A stretch of 64,000 nt of DNA from Singulisphaera acidiphila DSM 18658 (GTDB lineage Bacteria > Planctomycetota > Planctomycetia > Isosphaerales > Isosphaeraceae): NCBI RefSeq assembly GCF_000242455.2, contig NC_019892.1:9558744-9622743 (forward strand), written 5' to 3'. Below the pieces are notes generated by a model. That model did not search any database. It saw nothing but the letters and a program-made list of their open reading frames with translations, and was not told where the DNA came from. This document shows, in pieces, positions 27,176 to 37,249 of the stretch. Every line of letters starts with the position of its first letter. The first letter of the stretch is position 1. A program made the position numbers and the translations under genes.

Positions 27176-28534
27176 ATGTCCCTGATTCCAGGACTCATGC
27201 ACTGGCGACAGTTCCGTCAGGTCGCCATCGTTCTCGGCGTCGGGACGGTCGCTCTCGCCGACGACTTCGCCCCGAAACCGGACGAGCGGCAACTGCCGAC
27301 CGCCATGCATTCGGAGATGAGCGAGCGGCCCACGATCACGGTGGGCCGGGCCGGCACCGACCTGATCGGAGCCGACAACCGGGCACTCCAGGGGGCCGTC
27401 GACTATGTCGCGGGACTGGGTGGCGGAGTCGTCGAGATCGGCGAAGGCGAATACTTGATGCGCGACTCGCTCCACCTACGTTCCCATGTCACCGTCCGCG
27501 GGCGGAAGGGCAAGACGATCCTGCGCAAGGCCGATGCGGTCGTCTCTCCGTTGGCTCTGGACGGCGATTTCGGCGAACAGCAGGTCACGGTCGAGGTCCC
27601 TTCGGGCTTCGCCGTGGGGACTGGCGTCGCGATCTGGGACGACAACGCGGGAGGCTTCCACACGACGGTGGCCCGAGTCACGGGCCGCCACGGAAATACC
27701 TTCTCGATCGACACGCCTTTGATGGCTGACTGCATGGTTGCCAACCACGCGAAGGCGGCCACCGTCTTCCCCGTAGTCAGCGGCTTGAATCTTGAGGGGG
27801 CACGCGTTGAGGACCTTATCATCGAGGGATCCAAGGACACCAATCCTCTGCTCAATGGCTGCCGAGGAGCGGGGATCTACCTCAACCGCGGCTTTGGCAC
27901 GGTGATTCGAGGCTGCGTCGTGCGGAACTATCACGGCGATGGAATCAGCTTCCAGCAGTCGAACGACGTGACCGTTTCGGATTGCATCAGCGAAGACAAC
28001 ACCGACCTCGGATTCCACCCCGGCAGCGGCTCGCAACGCCCCGTCCTGCGGGACAATATGGCCCGGCGCAACGGCACGGACGGCCTGTTCCTCTGCTGGC
28101 GCGTGCGTCACGGGGTCTTCGAGAACAACCGCCTGGAGGCGAACGGTCGGTTCGGCATCTCGATCGGTCACAAGGACTCCGACAACCTCCTGCGCGGCAA
28201 CCACGTCATCCGCAACGGCTCCAACGGCGTCTTCTTCCGCGACGAGGCTGCGGGGATGTCGCCCCACCGGAACCACCTGAAAGCGAACATCATCGAAGAC
28301 AACGGTCGGGAGCCTGGCACCGCCGGCATCCGCGTCCGTGGTGAGCCGTCCGGCCTGATCTTCGAGGACAACGTGCTCCGGGACACACGCGTGGGTGCGC
28401 AACAGCGGCAGACCATCGGCATCCTGGTCGAGGATCGGGTCGGCCCGACCCAGATCGAGACGAACCGGATCGAGGCAAACACCGCCATCGACGACCGCCG
28501 CCCCGAGGAGCCGAAGCCCCGCGTTCCGAAGTGA
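27176..28534 (+). CDS. Secreted right-handed beta-helix repeat protein
   Basis: 452 aa, with GGAGG before the ATG. The N-terminus is weakly hydrophobic (QVAIVLGVGTVALA) and probably a signal peptide. From about residue 65 (GADNRALQGAVDYVAGLGGG) to 430, short repeated units with Asn and Gly such as GCVVRNYHGDGISFQQSNDV and NRLEANGRFGISIGHKDSDN indicate parallel beta-helix (PbH1) rungs, as in pectate lyases and polysaccharide lyases. No catalytic residues can be assigned. It is likely to bind or cleave acidic polysaccharide outside the cell. Confidence 0.88.
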   Translation: MSLIPGLMHWRQFRQVAIVLGVGTVALADDFAPKPDERQLPTAMHSEMSERPTITVGRAGTDLIGADNRALQGAVDYVAGLGGGVVEIGEGEYLMRDSLHLRSHVTVRGRKGKTILRKADAVVSPLALDGDFGEQQVTVEVPSGFAVGTGVAIWDDNAGGFHTTVARVTGRHGNTFSIDTPLMADCMVANHAKAATVFPVVSGLNLEGARVEDLIIEGSKDTNPLLNGCRGAGIYLNRGFGTVIRGCVVRNYHGDGISFQQSNDVTVSDCISEDNTDLGFHPGSGSQRPVLRDNMARRNGTDGLFLCWRVRHGVFENNRLEANGRFGISIGHKDSDNLLRGNHVIRNGSNGVFFRDEAAGMSPHRNHLKANIIEDNGREPGTAGIRVRGEPSGLIFEDNVLRDTRVGAQQRQTIGILVEDRVGPTQIETNRIEANTAIDDRRPEEPKPRVPK

Positions 28535-28583
28535 CTCGCCCAAGCCGTTGGTTCCGAATAACGGAAGCGGAGCTTGCGCAGGC

Positions 28584-29069
28584 TCACTCCCAGATATCAC
28601 TCTCGTCGACCCACGCCTTCAATCTGAGGTCATATTGCGCGGAGCGATCATGATGCCCGATGTATGCCGGCAGCGCGAACTCGTCCCCGCCCGCCTCATG
28701 CCAGCATTCACCGACCCACTCGGCGAGCACGCGAGCGCCTGTCTCCAGGGTGAAGACACCAGCGTCCTCATACGCATTCTGGTCAATCGCTCCCCTCGGG
28801 ATTAACTCACCGGCACCTTCGAGGACGCCAGCAGAGAACGGAGGTTCAAAATAGACCTCGTCGGGCGATTGGTCGTCCATCGCGAAAACACGGACGGGGA
28901 ACTGATCCCAGTAAGAGAAGATCACGAACGAGAGAATCTTGACCTCGGGCGGAGGCTGCGTGGCAACCAGCGTGCGCAGTTCTTGTACAAGAGCGGGCCT
29001 GAATCGTTCGATGAGCCCTCGGAATTTACGTTCGAATTCCTCCTGCCGGCCTTTACCTTTGCTCTTCAT
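28584..29069 (-). CDS. Conserved-looking protein of unknown function
   Basis: 161 aa from the ATG at 29069, which has GGAGGAG five bases upstream. The protein starts with a very basic stretch (MKSKGKGRQEEFERKFRG) and continues with a mixed alpha/beta sequence rich in Trp, Tyr and acidic residues. No signal peptide, membrane segment or known motif. Codon bias and the ribosome site support a real gene. It converges on the beta-helix gene. Function is not assigned. Confidence 0.7.
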   Translation of the reverse strand: MKSKGKGRQEEFERKFRGLIERFRPALVQELRTLVATQPPPEVKILSFVIFSYWDQFPVRVFAMDDQSPDEVYFEPPFSAGVLEGAGELIPRGAIDQNAYEDAGVFTLETGARVLAEWVGECWHEAGGDEFALPAYIGHHDRSAQYDLRLKAWVDESDIWE

Positions 29070-29259
29070 CGCTCCTCCATAACACAAAAACATGAAAATT
29101 TACTTATTCCACGCAGTTCCAAGAAACCAGGACAACGAGGCTTCCTCGAAAGACGGCCGAGGTTGCCGCGATCCGAGAACTTAAGAAAACGGTACGATCA
29201 GTACAACACTGCGGTGGCGTTCTCGGGCAGGATTCGGCAGCTTCAATCCAAAAATCAAC

Positions 29260-30336
29260 CTATCTCTGGTAGATCGGCAAATACCGATACTCAACCGCCA
29301 GAGCGAGAACCGCCATCGCGGTGCAGTAGTTCCGGCCCCCGGAGCGGTCGTTGCCGTCGGCGGAGAGCCAACTGCCGTCACGGTCTTGGTGCTCCAGGAG
29401 GATCGCGACGAGCTTTGGGTAATAGGCGAGGAAGTACTTGTCGCCCATCTGAAACATCGCTTGCGAGCAGTAATAGACTTCGTAGAAGAAGTAAGAGCCG
29501 GCCCAGCGGGGGGGGTGTTTGAGCAGGTACTCGGCACCAGCGACGGCTTCGCGGGTTTGGTGCTCACCGCAAATTTCCAGGGCGAGGATGCCCGTGCCGG
29601 TCCTTGGGTTGTTCGGGCCGCCGCCAGGCTGGTAGCCAAAACCCCCTTCCTGGCTGGCGCAGCGTTTGAGATAGTCGATTGCTCGATCGATGTTCTCCGA
29701 AGGGACCGCGCAGCCGGCCGACTTGGCCGCGCGAAGCGCCATCACCTGCCAGCCGCTGACGCTGAGATCGCTATCCCGGCTGGTCGGCTGATAGCGCCAG
29801 CCGCCGCTGTTCTCCGGGTTCTTGGCCAGGTTCTGGGCGAGCAGAATCAGCTTGACCGCACGTCCTAATGCCTCGCGGGCCCGGTCGGCCAAGGGGGCTT
29901 CGGCGGTCATGCCGACGACTTCGGCAAGCATTAATGTGCTGATGCCATGACAGTACATCGGGCCGTGGCTCGTGTTCGAGACGAGCAGGCCGTTGGAACG
30001 CTGGTGGTCGAGGACGTAGAGGATCCCCTTCTCGACGGACTCGCGATACGGGCCCGGCTCCCCTGGGACGTGGCCGGCGGAGAGGAAGGCCATCACCGCG
30101 AGCGAGGTAACCGAGGTGGCCCGGCCGAACCCGCCCGACTCCCACGAGCCGTCGGACTTCTGCGCGGACTTCAAATAGTCCAGGGCGCGATGGACCGCCG
30201 CATCGGCCTCGGGTGAGGCGGGCCGAGGGGTCGTGGCTCCGCCGGGCACATCCTGCGCGAGGAGCGCGATCGGATGGGCCAGCGTGAGGGCGGTGAGGAG
30301 TAAGGCCACGGGAGTGGCGGTGGGGAACCAGATCAT
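29260..30336 (-). CDS. Secreted prenyltransferase/squalene-oxidase-repeat protein
   Basis: 358 aa with a signal peptide (LLLTALTLAHPIALLAQ). The rest consists of alpha-alpha barrel repeats: ALDYLKSAQKSDGSWESGGF, GGWRYQP, AIDYLKRCASQEGGFGYQPG and ILLEHQDRDGSW. These are the QW-type repeats of terpene cyclases and prenyltransferases, but the catalytic DxDD of squalene cyclase is not seen, so a structural or binding role is likelier. It overlaps the upstream DUF4175-like gene by four bases (ATGA), indicating translational coupling. Confidence 0.9.
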   Translation of the reverse strand: MIWFPTATPVALLLTALTLAHPIALLAQDVPGGATTPRPASPEADAAVHRALDYLKSAQKSDGSWESGGFGRATSVTSLAVMAFLSAGHVPGEPGPYRESVEKGILYVLDHQRSNGLLVSNTSHGPMYCHGISTLMLAEVVGMTAEAPLADRAREALGRAVKLILLAQNLAKNPENSGGWRYQPTSRDSDLSVSGWQVMALRAAKSAGCAVPSENIDRAIDYLKRCASQEGGFGYQPGGGPNNPRTGTGILALEICGEHQTREAVAGAEYLLKHPPRWAGSYFFYEVYYCSQAMFQMGDKYFLAYYPKLVAILLEHQDRDGSWLSADGNDRSGGRNYCTAMAVLALAVEYRYLPIYQR

Positions 30337-33300
30337 GGCCGGGGCGAATCGCCGGTGGCGATCTCCTGGAAGTAGAGCTGGATGAGCCGGGCGTAGTCGT
30401 CGCGATAGCGGCGCTGCGACATTTGCAGGATCTCGGTGCGGAGGTGGCCGGGGAGTTCGCCCCAGGCGCGGCCGGTCTTGCTCTGGATCAAAGTCTTGAG
30501 CTCGCTCAGGTCGAGGGTCCCCGGCGCAGCGACGGCCCCTTTGGGATCGCGGTTCCGGCCTTGAGGATCGCCAGGGCCCGGCTCGCCCTGATCGGCAAGC
30601 GCGGACTCGGCAGGGCCCGGTTCTTCTCCTTGGCCTTGGATCGCGGCGGCGTGCTTGGCGGCGGCATTCAGATCCTGGGCGGCCTGGTTCAAGGACTGCT
30701 GAGCGTCCTGAGCGGCTTGCCGCCCCTGGGCGGGGTCGCGGGCCTGCTCGAGCTGACGGGCCGCCTGACGCATTGCCTCGCGGGCCGCGTCGAGAGGGCC
30801 GTGCGAGGCGGGCCGGCCAGGGGTCGGCTGAGAGTCGGCCGGGCGATCGGCCCGGAGCGAGGCTGCGAGGTCTTCGGCCTGCTGGGCGCCGCGCTCGGCG
30901 ATCTCGGCGGCCCGGCGCTGGGAGTCGCGGGCGGCGGCGGACTGGCCCTTGGCGAGTTGATCGGCCCCTTGGTCCATGGCACGCGGAGCCTGCTCGCCGA
31001 GGAGTTGGGCGGCCTCATGCGCAGGGCCGTGGGCCCGAGGGCTAAGCGGACGGGCTCGCTCACCGAGCCCGGTCAGATCGCGGCCGAGGGCGGCCGCCTC
31101 CTGGCTCAATGCCTGCTGCGGCTCGGCCCGCTCGCCCAGGATCGTTTGCAGACGCTCGCGGAGCAAGCGCTCACGGCGGGCGAGCTGAGCCGCAGCCTCA
31201 ACCTGCTTGGCGCCGATCTCGAGTTCCCGATCGGCCGGGGCCGCCGGAACATCCGGCTTCAAGGCCGGCCAGCCGCTGAGCCGGTCGGCAAGGGCGCGGG
31301 CAGCCTCGACGGCCTTGCTGACAGCCTCGCGCGGAGCGTGGTTCGGATCGGGGTCGGCGAGGGCACGGGCGGCCTGCTCGGCCTGGCGGACGGCCTCGGC
31401 CTGTTCGACGGGAGCGTCGGGGGCAGGCAAGGCCCGGAGGGCCGTCGCGATCCGCCGCTGGTCGGCGGCCTCGGCGGCGCGGTCGACCGGCTTTGGCGCC
31501 CACTCCTGGAGGGCGCGCTGGTCGGCGACCAGCTCGGCGGCCAGGTCATCGGCGGGGACGCGCCCCTCCATCTTTTGCTGGAGCCGGTCGAGGGTCGCGC
31601 GGGCCTCGAGCTGAGCTGCGGGCAAAGCGTCTCGCAAGGCCTGCCGCGCCGCCAAGGGGGAGGAGGACGAATCCTTCTTGGCGGCGATCTCCTTGAGGGC
31701 GTCGGCCAGGGCCCGTGCGCTCCGGGCCGCGCGCTCGCGCTGGGGTTCGAGACGCGGTTCGGATTCGAGCGTTCCCTTGGCCAAGGCGTCGGCGACCTTG
31801 GCCTGGATTGGGGCGAGCGCGGCCAGGCGGTTGGCCAGGTCTTCGGCGGCCCGGTTGGGGTCGTGGGGGCGGCCGGGATGGGGGGCCGTCTCGCGGAGGT
31901 GGCGTTCGAGGTCGCGGGCCACCTCCTCGCTCCGGCGGCGGGCCTCGTCGAGCTGGCGGCGGCCCGGCTCCTGACGGCGCCAGGCGTCGGGCAATTGGTC
32001 GGCCAGACGTCTGAGATCGCGTCTCGCCTCGTTCTGACGCTCGTCGATCTCACGCGGCTTGGCCGTCTTGAGTGCCTCGACGGCCCGGGCCGTGCTCTGA
32101 ACCGCCGCGCGGGCCGCGTCCGCCGGGAATCGTTTCGCGGCCTCGGAGTCGGCAGCGGCGTCCTTGGGCTTTTGAATCGTCTCGGCCAGGCGAGCAATCT
32201 CCGCCTGCCGCTCCAGCAAGGGGGCGAGGCTCTTCGCGAGGGCGTTCTTCTCCTCGGCAGTCGGCTCGCTTTGGGCCGGCTTGTTCTCTCGAATCGCTTC
32301 GCCAACTTGCATTCCGAGGACATCCTGACGGCGGGCCAGGCGATAGGCCAGGGCCCGCGAGTCCTCGGGGATGTCTTCGAGGTCGCGGACGAGCCGGCGG
32401 AGCTCGCTCTCGGCGTTTTCGAGGCGCTGGCGGGCCTGATCGAGGTCGCCGCGTTCGATCGGCTCGGCGGCCTGGTGGACCGGATCCGTGTTCAAGCGTC
32501 CTCGACCGCTCTCAGCAAGCGGTGGATCGACCTCGAGCGCCAGGCGGCGGGCATCGTCTTCGAGGGCGCGTTGCGCTTCGGCCAGCTCCTTGAGTTGTTT
32601 ACCTTGGGCCGAGAGATCGGTGGAGCGGCGTGCTTCCTCACGCTGGCGAGCGGCGAGGTCACGGGCGCGGCGGGCGAGCGACTCGGCTTCATCGGCCTGC
32701 GCCGCGAGGACATCGGCGCGGAGGGTGGGCGAGTTCTTGAGGAGCGCGTCGAGCTCCTTCTGGACGGCGGCCTGTTCGGCCTGGAGCCGGTCGAGCTGGC
32801 TGCGATCGGCGGCCTTGTCGGCCGCCTGATCGGCGAGGGCCGCTTCGCGACTGGCCAGGGCGCGGAGTTGCTGCAGTTCGGCCTCACCGCGAGCCTGGGC
32901 GTCGAACCGGCGCTGGAGGTCGTCGAGCCGGCTTGCCACGGCGGCGAGCCGGGAGTCGGCCTGGCGAAGGTCGTTCAGGCGGCGCGCGGGGTCGGCCTGC
33001 CCCCTGGCCTGTTCGAGCATGGCACGACTCGCCTCGGCCTCGACCTCGGCGATCTGCCGCGTCGGCCGGGCGAGCGGACCGAACCGAGGGTCGGCGGCAA
33101 GCTCGCGGGCCAGGAGTTGGAGCCGGTCGCTCACTCCCCTGGCCTCGGCCTCGCGCCGGGTGAGAGCCTGCTGACGATCGCGATCCCACTGGCCATTGCC
33201 GCGCTGAACGGCATCGGCGGCGTAACGGAGCTGCTCGGTCTCCTTGCGGTTCTCGGCGTTCGACGCCTTCAACGCATCGAGCTTCGCCTGAAAGGCCTTG

Positions 33301-34955
33301 CGCTCAGCCCGGGCCTGCCGCGCCTGCAACGACTCGGCGCTCGCGACGATCGTCAAGGTCCCGGCCGGCGACCAGACCACATTCGGCCCGCGCGGCGCAG
33401 GGCGGTTGTCGGCCACGCGAACGCGATACGACAGGGTGTCTCCCGGCCTCAGACCAAGCGGCCCGAAGCTCAGAAACGCCTCACCCCGAGCCGACCGCGT
33501 TCCCAAGCCCTTCACGGCCGCGTCGACATGCCCCTTCTCGCCCCCTTCGGCCGCAACGCTCGCCTCGCTCCCTCCGCGTTGGATCGCATAATGAAGCTCA
33601 ACCGAGGCCACGCCAACATCGTCACGGGCCGAGACGGCCACGCGCAACGTATCCTCCGGCCCTGATTCGGTCATCGCAGCCGGTCCTTGGACGGCGACCA
33701 CCGGAGGAGCGTCGGGCCGAACGACCAGCCTGCGCAACGGTTCGAGAGAGCCTGGCAAGCCCTGCTCGTCCCGGAGCGAGAGCGTGTAAGGGCCGGACTC
33801 CTCGGCGACCAGAGTCGCCGAAGCCCGCTTCCGGTCGGGTCCCAACACCGCCGCGACCGGCTTCAACCGCTTCGGCCATCCCACCTCGACCGCGACGACC
33901 GGCCGGCTCACCGAGACCCCTAACGTGATCCGGCTCCCCTCCCAGGCCTCGATCCGCCCGGAGTCGCGTGCGAGAGTCGGCGGCAAGCCGGTGTAGGCGG
34001 GAGGCTCGACCCGGGCCTCGACCGCGACGACCGACGGCGGCTCGATCGCCTTGATCCGGAACGATCGGCTGACGGCCGATCCGCTGATGATCCGGTACTG
34101 CAACGAACCGGCCAGCCTCGGCAGCGTCACGGAGAATGCACGAGCCCCCGAGGGCGAACGAGGTCCAAGCGACTCCGTCTCCGGCATCGCAACCCGGCGC
34201 GTGCCTCCCCGCCCCTCCTCGGTCCACTCGAGCCAGGCGCTGGCGGGAGCAGGTTGTTGGCCGTAGCGGGGCCGGACCTGGGCCGTGACCGGCAAGTCGG
34301 CCCCCAGCGCGGCCGTCCCATCACCGGGAGCGACGGTCAGGACATACCGGCCGACCCGATCGAGGTCGGCCCATGGGGCAACGAAACGCCGGGCCAGGGC
34401 GGCAAACGGGTCGGGCCGGATCAGGCCAGGCACAACGACCAAGGCCAGCACCAGTCCCCCCAGGCATAGCCGATACGCCGAGCCACGGAGCGAGACCAGG
34501 CGAGACGGATCCATCAACCCGGCATAGGCCGAAGCGGCGTTTGCCAGGGCGGCGATCATCTCGTTGGATCCGTTCGGGCGACCGGAACGGCCAAGCAAGC
34601 CAACGACCGCAGTCAACCGCTCGCCAAGACTCGGCTCCGCCCGCTCGGCGAGCGCGGCCAGTTCCAGAGGATCGGCCCTACGCACCAGAGGGCCGATGAC
34701 CCGCGAAACCAGGCTCCAGCCGACCGCTGCCAGCCAGACGATCCAGATCCCCCAGCGGACCGTTAGCGGTAAGACCCAGACGAAATCGGCCGCCATCCCA
34801 AGAACCGCGCCGAGGGCCGCAACCAGGGCGGTCGTCCCGAGCCCCCGGAGCACCGACCCGGCACGGAGCCGGCGGTCGATTTGGCCAAGGAGGCGACGGA
34901 TCGCGCTGGGCAAGGGAGGGGATGCGGTTCGTGCAGGGGTCGTGACCTGAGCCAT
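30333..34955 (-). CDS. Giant membrane-anchored coiled-coil protein, DUF4175-like
   Basis: About 1540 aa from the ATG at 34955, which has AAAGGGG upstream; starts at 34985 and 35162 are less supported. Two or three membrane helices lie in the first 150 residues (TTALVAALGAVLGMAADFVW and WGIWIVWLAAVGWSLV). A beta-rich region follows (about 220-560), then some 900 residues rich in Ala, Arg, Glu and Gln forming long coiled coils. The pattern fits DUF4175. Such proteins are found near MoxR/VWA clusters. The terminal 60 residues include LIQSKTGRAWGELPGHLRTE. It likely spans or scaffolds the envelope; function unproven. Confidence 0.8.
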   Translation of the reverse strand: MAQVTTPARTASPPLPSAIRRLLGQIDRRLRAGSVLRGLGTTALVAALGAVLGMAADFVWVLPLTVRWGIWIVWLAAVGWSLVSRVIGPLVRRADPLELAALAERAEPSLGERLTAVVGLLGRSGRPNGSNEMIAALANAASAYAGLMDPSRLVSLRGSAYRLCLGGLVLALVVVPGLIRPDPFAALARRFVAPWADLDRVGRYVLTVAPGDGTAALGADLPVTAQVRPRYGQQPAPASAWLEWTEEGRGGTRRVAMPETESLGPRSPSGARAFSVTLPRLAGSLQYRIISGSAVSRSFRIKAIEPPSVVAVEARVEPPAYTGLPPTLARDSGRIEAWEGSRITLGVSVSRPVVAVEVGWPKRLKPVAAVLGPDRKRASATLVAEESGPYTLSLRDEQGLPGSLEPLRRLVVRPDAPPVVAVQGPAAMTESGPEDTLRVAVSARDDVGVASVELHYAIQRGGSEASVAAEGGEKGHVDAAVKGLGTRSARGEAFLSFGPLGLRPGDTLSYRVRVADNRPAPRGPNVVWSPAGTLTIVASAESLQARQARAERKAFQAKLDALKASNAENRKETEQLRYAADAVQRGNGQWDRDRQQALTRREAEARGVSDRLQLLARELAADPRFGPLARPTRQIAEVEAEASRAMLEQARGQADPARRLNDLRQADSRLAAVASRLDDLQRRFDAQARGEAELQQLRALASREAALADQAADKAADRSQLDRLQAEQAAVQKELDALLKNSPTLRADVLAAQADEAESLARRARDLAARQREEARRSTDLSAQGKQLKELAEAQRALEDDARRLALEVDPPLAESGRGRLNTDPVHQAAEPIERGDLDQARQRLENAESELRRLVRDLEDIPEDSRALAYRLARRQDVLGMQVGEAIRENKPAQSEPTAEEKNALAKSLAPLLERQAEIARLAETIQKPKDAAADSEAAKRFPADAARAAVQSTARAVEALKTAKPREIDERQNEARRDLRRLADQLPDAWRRQEPGRRQLDEARRRSEEVARDLERHLRETAPHPGRPHDPNRAAEDLANRLAALAPIQAKVADALAKGTLESEPRLEPQRERAARSARALADALKEIAAKKDSSSSPLAARQALRDALPAAQLEARATLDRLQQKMEGRVPADDLAAELVADQRALQEWAPKPVDRAAEAADQRRIATALRALPAPDAPVEQAEAVRQAEQAARALADPDPNHAPREAVSKAVEAARALADRLSGWPALKPDVPAAPADRELEIGAKQVEAAAQLARRERLLRERLQTILGERAEPQQALSQEAAALGRDLTGLGERARPLSPRAHGPAHEAAQLLGEQAPRAMDQGADQLAKGQSAAARDSQRRAAEIAERGAQQAEDLAASLRADRPADSQPTPGRPASHGPLDAAREAMRQAARQLEQARDPAQGRQAAQDAQQSLNQAAQDLNAAAKHAAAIQGQGEEPGPAESALADQGEPGPGDPQGRNRDPKGAVAAPGTLDLSELKTLIQSKTGRAWGELPGHLRTEILQMSQRRYRDDYARLIQLYFQEIATGDSPRP

Positions 34956-35089
34956 CGCGGGGAGCCCCTTTGGGATCTGGGCCATTGCGTGGGACGGGAC
35001 GGCAACGCGCCAACAGGGCATGATTGCTCGATCCAGGGTACGGTCAGGCCGCGCCGCGGGCAACCGTACACCGCGTGCGACCGCGCAGC

Positions 35090-35122
35090 GAAACACCCCC
35101 GGATGTGCTCCGGGGGTGTTTC
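35090..35122 (-). terminator. Perfect 14-base stem-loop between two minus-strand genes
   Basis: Arms 35090-35103 and 35109-35122 are perfectly complementary around a 5-base loop. It lies 37 bases downstream of the proline-rich protein stop and upstream of the DUF4175-like start. The T content after the stem is low (GTTTC is part of the stem), so termination may be partial. Confidence 0.7.
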
Positions 35123-35158
35123 GAGTTTCGTCGTCTTGGCTCTGGGGAGACCCCGCAA

Positions 35159-36976
35159 TCAATACCGCTTGCCGTGCAAGGGGGGGCCGACGCCGGTCAG
35201 AGGAAGGTAGTAGGTGTCGGGCGGAATTCGATCGCCGGGGCGATAGTAGCCCAGGTCGTACTCAGCCTCCCACGGCGGATCCATGATGAGGTTGTAAGGC
35301 AGCAGAGCGATCTGAGCGGCAAAAATCCCCATCGAGGCGATCGGCTGGAAGATCTGATTCCGCTGGATCGACTGCTTGGGATCGTCAACCGGGTAGGAGA
35401 GGAATCGCCCGGCAGGGCCGACAGCCTGCTCGACGGTCTGTCCGTAGCGCTCGAGGGCGGCATCCTGGAAGTAGAGCGGCATGTGACAGACGGCGGCCGA
35501 CGACCAGTACTTCCGCTGGGGACCCCAGTCTCGCTTGGCCAGGGGAACGAACTCGTCGGGGACCGGGATCGCACGGATCGGCCGGGCCTCGGTCGGGCTG
35601 GGAGCGCGAGAGATTTCGAGTCGGGGTGAGGGGAGTCCCGGAGACGTGCCCAGCCCTCGCGCATCGCCGATGTTCGGCGTGCTGCCGGGGATGATCCGAT
35701 CGGGGGACGGTTGAGCCCGGAGTTCGTCCTCCTGCTTTTGCGCAATCCGTTCGACTTCCCGCTGCAATTCCGGGCTCAGGGTCGAAGGAACATTGGCAGA
35801 GCGTTCGGGAAGGAAACTATCGGACGGCACGCTGCGAGGCTGGACCTGATCTGCACCTCGCCCCATGCTCTCCGCGGGCAACGGCGGCGGCGGTTCCTCA
35901 CTCGCGGCGGGAACGGGCAGCGACGACGGAGGCTCGGACGCGTCCGGAAGCGCTGCGACCCGGGGGGCCGGGGGCTCGGGCAGCGATTCAGGCAGAGCGG
36001 GAGCCGTCCCGGGAAGCTCGGCCGGGGGCGTCGGCTCGGCAACAGGGGCCGGAACCGGGACCGGGGTCGAGACAGGAACAGGAGCCGCAGCCGTGGGCTC
36101 CGCGAGCGGGGCTGGAGGCTCCGACGCCAGCGGTGCCGGCATCGAAGGAACTTCCGGCGCCGGGGTCGGGGTCGACGCAGGCGGCGTTTCGGCGGCATCG
36201 TTGGACAGCGGGGGCAACGGCACCGCGTTCAAATCCAAGGGAGGCAGATCCGTCACCGGGGCCGTGCCTGGGCTGGGCGGAACCGCAGGTGCGGCGGCGG
36301 CCGGGCCAGGATCGGCGAGGGGTGCGGGGGCTCCCTGGGCCAGGGTCATCGCCGAGTCAAGTGGCGGCGACGTTGGCAACGCACCTGAAGTCGCCGTCCC
36401 TTGCGGGAGCGACGGCAGGCTTGCCTCGGACACGGCCGAGGCCGGCTTCACGACAGGTCGGGTGCCGCTGGTCAGTTGGATCGGTTCCGGTTCCGGTGTT
36501 CCGGAGGCCGATGCGGTCGACTTGGCCAGGGCGAACGCGCCCGGGCGACGGATTGGCCCACGGCCGGCGTAGGAAGGGCTGGCGGAGCCGTCGCCCGCCT
36601 CGCGCATTCCGCGGCGGGCGTTATCAATGCCCTGGGTGAGCGCCTGACGCTCAGAGGGGTTGAGCTCCGCCTTGCGCTGTTCCGCCTCGCGGAAGAAGTT
36701 CAAGGCGCGTTCATATTCCTGATACTTCAGGTAATCCCACCCGTTGCGGAGCAGGTAACGTGCCCCGCGCGACGTCGTCATGCCAGGTATGGAGGCGGTG
36801 GACGTCCCCGATCCGCTGTCAGGCGGAGTCTGCTGAGCCATGAGCGTTGTGGCCGACAAGGCGGTCCCAAGGACCGCCGCCGTCAAAGCCGAGGTTGAGC
36901 GACGCAAGCCACGCCTCCTTGCTGGCTGAGACGGGCCGCTCGGCTCCCAAGAGCCGACAGCCCGAGACGCTGCCAT
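35159..36976 (-). CDS. Secreted Pro/Ala-rich protein with conserved C-terminal domain
   Basis: 605 aa. A basic start and hydrophobic segment (ALTAAVLGTALSATTLMAQ) form a signal peptide. Residues 70-125 are helical and resemble a TPR-like unit (WDYLKYQEYERALNFFREAE). Residues 150-410 are a low-complexity Pro/Ala/Glu region that could span the cell wall. The final 130 residues are compact: AVCHMPLYFQDAALERYGQ, then NQIFQPIASMGIFAAQIALL and YYLPLTGVGPPLHGKRY. I recall this tail from other planctomycetes but know no function. It could be an envelope-spanning or outer-membrane-associated protein. Confidence 0.8.
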   Translation of the reverse strand: MAASRAVGSWEPSGPSQPARRRGLRRSTSALTAAVLGTALSATTLMAQQTPPDSGSGTSTASIPGMTTSRGARYLLRNGWDYLKYQEYERALNFFREAEQRKAELNPSERQALTQGIDNARRGMREAGDGSASPSYAGRGPIRRPGAFALAKSTASASGTPEPEPIQLTSGTRPVVKPASAVSEASLPSLPQGTATSGALPTSPPLDSAMTLAQGAPAPLADPGPAAAAPAVPPSPGTAPVTDLPPLDLNAVPLPPLSNDAAETPPASTPTPAPEVPSMPAPLASEPPAPLAEPTAAAPVPVSTPVPVPAPVAEPTPPAELPGTAPALPESLPEPPAPRVAALPDASEPPSSLPVPAASEEPPPPLPAESMGRGADQVQPRSVPSDSFLPERSANVPSTLSPELQREVERIAQKQEDELRAQPSPDRIIPGSTPNIGDARGLGTSPGLPSPRLEISRAPSPTEARPIRAIPVPDEFVPLAKRDWGPQRKYWSSAAVCHMPLYFQDAALERYGQTVEQAVGPAGRFLSYPVDDPKQSIQRNQIFQPIASMGIFAAQIALLPYNLIMDPPWEAEYDLGYYRPGDRIPPDTYYLPLTGVGPPLHGKRY

Positions 36977-37249
36977 ACCGTCCGCGATCGAACAAGAGAT
37001 CCGGATCCACTGTCACTGCACTGAGCCGAAGAGCGGTGCTCCTCAATCAGACAGCCAGAAGCCCAACCTTCCTCGATCGGGACGGCGAATGGAAAAAACC
37101 GGCCGGGTGAACTCCGTTCACCAGAGTCTGCGTCGGGCAGGCTACTCCTACCCGACGCGTTTGAGAGATGAGAACAGGTAGCCGAATCCAAAAGGTGCGA
37201 GATGAGCTGAACTGAGCGTTGGTTGAATGTCGACTGCGGATCCGATCAA

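Noticed and set aside
30423..33665. 1080-codon plus-strand open frame opposite the giant gene
   Set aside because: It is the antisense shadow of a GC-rich coiled-coil gene, and its Gly/Leu-rich translation has no domain or start signal.
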